Shown in pieces: positions 60,105 through 64,000 of a stretch of 64,000 bases of DNA. The translations under genes were made by a program, and so were the position numbers. Numbering within the stretch: position 1 is the stretch's first letter; every line of letters begins with the position of its first letter. The DNA lies in the NCBI GenBank assembly GCA_002441005.1, contig DJWO01000010.1:299593-363592 (forward strand). The letters are read 5' to 3'. A model generated the notes under the pieces. It was not told the DNA's origin. It worked only from the letters and a program-made list of their open reading frames with translations, and ran no database searches. The stretch comes from Candidatus Aminicenantes bacterium UBA6228 (GTDB taxonomy: Bacteria > Acidobacteriota > Aminicenantia > Aminicenantales > Saccharicenantaceae).

Positions 60105-61188
60105 TTAATATAAAATTGTAATACTGTTCACAAATTTTTTCAACGGAAAACCTTTTAATACTTTCACGAGCATTTTTTCCCATTGTTTCTGATATATCTA
60201 AGTTATTCATTAAATATCTCAGTCTCTCTTCAAAAATCTTATCTTCAAATAGTGGAATAAGATAACCATTCTTCCCTTCTTCTATCATTTCTGATGGTCC
60301 AGCAACGCAATCATAAGCAATAACGGGTAATCCAGCACTCATAGCCTCACCAATTACATTAGGGAAGCCTTCGCTACTTGAGGTAAAGGCAAAAATTCTT
60401 GCACTTAATAGAATGCTATCAAGATCTTTTTGAGTGCTAAATAAAAAAACTTTATCGTTTAAACCAAGATTGTCAATTTGTTTTATTAAATTTTTCCTGT
60501 TTTCTTGTTTATTTGAATCGTCTCCAACTATTAATAATTTCCAATGATTGATATTTATCCTACTGAATATATTGATTAAATGATCAAAGTTTTTACTTGT
60601 TATAAGACGACCGACTGAAACAATAACATTTTCTCTTACAATGTTATCCATATTATTTATCTCCCGTATTGGATTACCAATAACTTTTATATTATTATTT
60701 TTGATTGTATTATTATAAAAGTGAGCAGCTTGACTTGTCTGGACGATTATCCCTGTAGCATGTGGATATAATAAAACTCGAAGAGTATCGTGAAGTTTCC
60801 CCAAACTAGCGACAGGACTATTTCGATCCGATATATAAATTGGCACATTCAACCAAAACAATGACAGTAAAACTAAATTATTCCATATTTCTCCAAAGCT
60901 TAAGACGGCTGTAGGATTTATTTGTTTTACAGTTTTGCGGATAAATTTCATGGTTTTTATAGTCATCAATAGTCTTCTTTTCTCATCAAATAAAAACGAA
61001 GGCTTGTAAATTTTTACGTTTTGTGGAACATCATAAAAAATATCTCTTGTTTTACCATATAGTACCAAATGGCACTCAATCTCTTGATGAGTATTTGAAA
61101 TATATTTTATTATTTCACTCATTACCCTTTCCATTCCACCAGCAGAAAGAGAAGGTATAACAAATGCAATTTTTTTAATTTCATTCAT
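60070..61188 (-). CDS. GT4 glycosyltransferase
   Basis: This 372-residue GT-B enzyme has FVIPSLSAGGMERVMSEI near the start (acceptor-side Gly-rich loop), VSVGRLITSKNFDHLI and the nucleotide-binding E-x7-E region SSEGFPNVIGEAMSAGLPVI, with AGPSEMIEEGKNGYLIP after it. Members transfer GalNAc, glucose or similar residues with retention; specificity here is unknown. It is very AT-rich and follows the ATP-grasp gene by 19 bp. Confidence 0.86.
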   Translation of the reverse strand: MNEIKKIAFVIPSLSAGGMERVMSEIIKYISNTHQEIECHLVLYGKTRDIFYDVPQNVKIYKPSFLFDEKRRLLMTIKTMKFIRKTVKQINPTAVLSFGEIWNNLVLLSLFWLNVPIYISDRNSPVASLGKLHDTLRVLLYPHATGIIVQTSQAAHFYNNTIKNNNIKVIGNPIREINNMDNIVRENVIVSVGRLITSKNFDHLINIFSRININHWKLLIVGDDSNKQENRKNLIKQIDNLGLNDKVFLFSTQKDLDSILLSARIFAFTSSSEGFPNVIGEAMSAGLPVIAYDCVAGPSEMIEEGKNGYLIPLFEDKIFEERLRYLMNNLDISETMGKNARESIKRFSVEKICEQYYNFILNEKTSPNKRLR

Positions 61189-61207
61189 GTTTCACTTTGT
61201 TATCGAA

Positions 61208-62230
61208 TCAATTTTTTGTTTCTATTTTAATCATCATATCTACCATCCAACCATAGGGATTAAACGATCCTTCATGCCATGTCAAATCCTTATCCCAATA
61301 ACCCTCGCAAGGATCATAACCTTCTGCCACAAAGCCATAACTTATTTCCAAAATTAAAGGGTTATGCTCGGCATCGAAAACAAAATCGAAAGCAATGCTT
61401 TGGCTTTTTATTTTTTCATTCACCTCGAAAGCTATTTTCACGCATCGTTCGTCTATTTCTTCTTTTCTGTACACAATCATTCCACTGCCGGAGGCCCGGA
61501 AGTCATTTTTGCGAGTCAATCGCTTAATGGCAAATGCCTTATTATCAATCACTATTACCCTGATATCGAATGTATTATTTGGAATAAAATCCTGAAAATA
61601 AGCATACCCTTTCTCCACAGGGTGCATTTTTGAAAACTTGGGTGGATATACAAAACGCATCAAACCTTTTGCGATATCCTTTATATCGGCTTTGCCCAGC
61701 TTGTATTTTCGCCATCGTTCCTTTAAATTGGAATAGGGTCGATAGACTTTAAACCCTTTCCTAAAAGCTTGATTGACTAATTTCTCGGCTTGCGAATGAT
61801 TTTTTACCAATATTACATTTTCAGAACCCGCTCCACCCCTGAGTTTAAATACCTTAGGGAAAATTGTCTTCTTAATCCACTCGAGTGCCTCATTTTTTGT
61901 GTAGAAGACATAAGTCGGCACCAAAGGCGCCCCGATGGCTTCCAAAAGGTATTTTTGCCCTACTTTATCGTCGAAATGCCATCCGGTATTAAAATCGGGA
62001 AATACTTTTTTGCCAGCTTGTTGCAATGAAAACAACAGTTGTTTGGCAAAAAGTACGTCTTTGTAATTGGTGTGGTGATGATGCCACATTAAGGCATCAC
62101 AATCATTTAACTGGTTTATGATGTCACTATCATAACAATTCACTATTTTATACTTAACATTGTTTTTTTTGCAGTATTCAATCCAGCGATCCGAAAATGA
62201 GCCGGGATTGTTATGTATTCCTATCTTCAT
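61208..62230 (-). CDS. ATP-grasp domain protein (RimK-like)
   Basis: The 340-residue protein has an ATP-grasp layout: an N-terminal preATP domain, PKVFKLRGGAGSENVILVKN (about 125-145, nucleotide-binding loop), then FDIRVIVIDNKAFAIKRL and the metal-binding end AFDFVFDAEHNPLILEISYG. Such enzymes ligate a carboxylate to an amine through an acyl phosphate. In a glycan cluster it could add an amino acid to a uronic acid or an amino sugar, but no substrate is visible. The stop of the DUF362 gene lies 1 bp away, so the two are probably functionally linked. Confidence 0.8.
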   Translation of the reverse strand: MKIGIHNNPGSFSDRWIEYCKKNNVKYKIVNCYDSDIINQLNDCDALMWHHHHTNYKDVLFAKQLLFSLQQAGKKVFPDFNTGWHFDDKVGQKYLLEAIGAPLVPTYVFYTKNEALEWIKKTIFPKVFKLRGGAGSENVILVKNHSQAEKLVNQAFRKGFKVYRPYSNLKERWRKYKLGKADIKDIAKGLMRFVYPPKFSKMHPVEKGYAYFQDFIPNNTFDIRVIVIDNKAFAIKRLTRKNDFRASGSGMIVYRKEEIDERCVKIAFEVNEKIKSQSIAFDFVFDAEHNPLILEISYGFVAEGYDPCEGYWDKDLTWHEGSFNPYGWMVDMMIKIETKN

Positions 62231-62231
62231 T

Positions 62232-63554
62232 TTATTTATTGTAATTTACCCATCCTGGCGGCATTAATGTATCAATAGAATAATTACTTAGATCCTTAAA
62301 ACTGATTATTTCGTTATTTATTTCAATTCTATAATTATCGTTTTCTAAAGTTTTGTTTGCTGCACTTAATAAGTATATCTTTTCAATTTTCATTTTCATT
62401 AATTCACCGGCAACAATATCTGCTAAATAACTATTATTTGACAACATAATAATGCCAAGTTCCAATGGAACTGGTTCCAACGGACCATCTCCTTGCCCTG
62501 CAATTATTCCATCACATAATGAATAAATTTGTCTTTGTTTAACATCAGATAAAGTCCCATCCTCCTTGCCAAACAAAGCTATTCTATTTAAATCCATAAC
62601 CATTCTCCATGTAGTATCATTTCCATACCAGCCAGCACCAATTTGATGTTCAGGGGAAGGAAAAGAGATTTTCCATAAGAGTGATGCAAAACGTGAATAT
62701 AATTTGTATTTTATATTGCCTTTATTTTTATTTGCTTTATCTAATAATAATTCAGAATATTTCCTTAAAATATTTCTTCCCGGATAGCAATCCCCACCAT
62801 CATTTAAACCACCAATTCTATGATGAGGTAAGTAATCTTTATCGCCATTTAATCCAACTAAATTTTTCAGGGCATTTGTTATTCCTGTTTTTTGATGTGT
62901 TTTGATTTTAGGAAGTGAAAATACAATATCAGCATCAAATAATTCTTTTGTGATACAATATTTGTGAGTACCTACGGTATGTGATTCAGCTAACCTAGAA
63001 GGGTCATATTGTGTGACTCTGAATTTGTTATTAAAATCCGAAATTGGTTCCAGATAACTTTTATCTTTTAAATCAAAAATCACATACTCTTCAATGCTTT
63101 TTCTTTCTTCTTCCAACTTGTTGGATTGGGCGTCAAAAGTTACTCTTCTAAAATCTTTGATGATTATTGGGACAGCATTTTTTTTTGAATGATAATCGAC
63201 AAATTGGTAAAATGAGTCTGAAAGCATTTTTCGCCAATCGCAACCTTGTATTGGAGCATCACCAATAATTATTGATTTTGGTCTTTTTGATAACATAACC
63301 TCAATTACACACATGATAAAGTGCTCATTTGTACGAAGGCAAACTTCATCTTGAATTTGTCGATTATGTTTAACCCAATTTGGTTTTAATAATACTTTCT
63401 TGTTATTAATTTCTTCCTCATTTATATTTGAATCAATTAAGGACTTTATCATTTGTAATAAGTCGGATCTATTATGATAAACAGAAGATAAAAATTGAAT
63501 ATTTCTATCAACTCTATCTCTATAAGCAGTTTTAATGTCAACAAAGGAATTCAT
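62232..63554 (-). CDS. DUF362-domain protein
   Basis: The 440-residue protein has the DUF362 signature: VLLKPNWV, SIIIGDAPIQGCDW, DADIVFSLPKIKTHQKTGIT, NALKNLVGLNGDKDYLPHHR and GIIAGQGDGPLEPVP. Iron-sulfur cysteine clusters found in longer relatives are absent. DUF362 has no settled activity. It occurs in several AT-rich surface-glycan clusters, and here sits between a glycosyltransferase and an ATP-grasp ligase with gaps of 5 and 1 bp, so a shared modification step is inferred. Confidence 0.78.
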   Translation of the reverse strand: MNSFVDIKTAYRDRVDRNIQFLSSVYHNRSDLLQMIKSLIDSNINEEEINNKKVLLKPNWVKHNRQIQDEVCLRTNEHFIMCVIEVMLSKRPKSIIIGDAPIQGCDWRKMLSDSFYQFVDYHSKKNAVPIIIKDFRRVTFDAQSNKLEEERKSIEEYVIFDLKDKSYLEPISDFNNKFRVTQYDPSRLAESHTVGTHKYCITKELFDADIVFSLPKIKTHQKTGITNALKNLVGLNGDKDYLPHHRIGGLNDGGDCYPGRNILRKYSELLLDKANKNKGNIKYKLYSRFASLLWKISFPSPEHQIGAGWYGNDTTWRMVMDLNRIALFGKEDGTLSDVKQRQIYSLCDGIIAGQGDGPLEPVPLELGIIMLSNNSYLADIVAGELMKMKIEKIYLLSAANKTLENDNYRIEINNEIISFKDLSNYSIDTLMPPGWVNYNK

Positions 63555-63559
63555 TAATG

Positions 63560-64000
63560 TTATTTATTATGATTTTGATAAAATAATTCAACAAATTTAT
63601 TGGCAACATTTTCAATTTTAAAATCTTCAAGTGATTCAATTTTCATTCTATTTGAATAATTGCCCATCAAGAATTGATTGAATATGTCTTTTTCTGAAAA
63701 AGAGGATGTTATTTCAATAATAGGTCTATTTGTTAAATAGTAATCTATTAATTTACTAGGTTGTTGAACACCTGAATTGTTCTTTATGTTAACTAAAAAA
63801 TCCATTTTTGAAAGTTCGAATAATAACTGGTCACGAGGTATATAATCTCTTATTTCTAACTTATCTCCTAATCTCTGCTTAAAGTTTTCAAACATGGATA
63901 TTGATTTTGTATATACTACAAACTTAAAATCACTTTCAATACTGGCCAAATATTCAAGAAATTTCTCAGGATCTCTATGACCTTTATATACAACTCCAGA
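63560..64000 (-). CDS. Glycosyltransferase C-terminal part (N-terminus beyond window)
   Basis: The frame is open from the window edge to a stop at 63560, giving 146 residues. It opens SGVVYKGHRDPEKFLEYLAS and includes DKLEIRDYIPRDQLLFELSK, FLVNIKNNSGVQQPSKLIDY and YLTNRPIIEITSSF. The order, a strand of sugar-nucleotide-binding lobe followed by a PSKLIDYYLTNRP helix, fits the C-terminal half of a GT4-type glycosyltransferase of the kind found in Bacteroidetes. A TTG within it (63949) is not a likely start because the frame continues upstream. Confidence 0.7.
   Translation of the reverse strand, partial: SGVVYKGHRDPEKFLEYLASIESDFKFVVYTKSISMFENFKQRLGDKLEIRDYIPRDQLLFELSKMDFLVNIKNNSGVQQPSKLIDYYLTNRPIIEITSSFSEKDIFNQFLMGNYSNRMKIESLEDFKIENVANKFVELFYQNHNK

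Overview
The window looks like a chromosomal contig from an uncultured Gram-negative bacterium. My best guess is Candidatus Aminicenantes or a related acidobacterial lineage, inferred from paired carbohydrate-binding/DUF5916 outer-membrane proteins, an M28 peptidase with a PA domain, a TonB energiser and very dense REP-like repeats. No rRNA, tRNA, CRISPR array or prophage was seen. Taxonomy is inference from gene content only.

Region 1 (1-10.7 kb) is ordinary: a truncated PP-loop thiouridylase overlapping a short-chain dehydrogenase, mscL with a clear sigma70-type promoter, a YfiR-like/diguanylate cyclase pair, a large multi-PAS histidine kinase and a secreted M28 peptidase. Region 2 (10.7-45 kb) holds a mosaic of single genes: two DUF5916 barrels, a GHL10-type glycosidase, mnmA, a TauE permease, a CopB-like ATPase, a DUF5695 gene, TonB, an NfrB-like c-di-GMP-responsive glycosyltransferase with a small barrel, a nucleotide-sugar 2-epimerase and dehydrogenase, an AAA_14 ATPase, an MntA/HepT toxin-antitoxin pair and MurJ. 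Region 3 (45-64 kb) is a surface-polysaccharide cluster, almost all on the minus strand. It has a WbpM/CapD-type dehydratase, a WecA-type initiating transferase, the complete fnlABC set for UDP-L-FucNAc, a WbuB-type transferase, an acetyltransferase, a deacetylase, several GT4 enzymes and an ATP-grasp/DUF362 pair. IS3-family remnants cut it in two places. From about 50.8 kb base composition becomes markedly AT-rich and the proteins look Bacteroidetes-like, suggesting transfer.

The striking feature is the intergenic DNA from 1.3 to 45 kb. Nearly every gap is a repeat element that begins GGGGAC (or GGGGTC) just after a stop codon and ends GTCCCC (or GACCCC) before the next gene. There are five sequence families (A-E here). 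Three have a cognate REP-associated tyrosine transposase (RAYT) in the window, flanked by its own family: RAYT1 by A, RAYT2 by B and RAYT3 by C. This is a multi-family RAYT/REPIN system. Family B forms a modular 156-bp composite. Family C has spawned two roughly 300-bp mini-elements that keep the RAYT promoter region and its first ~40 codons. Several elements reach into coding sequence and supply stop codons, and one gene (DUF5695) seems cut at both ends by them.
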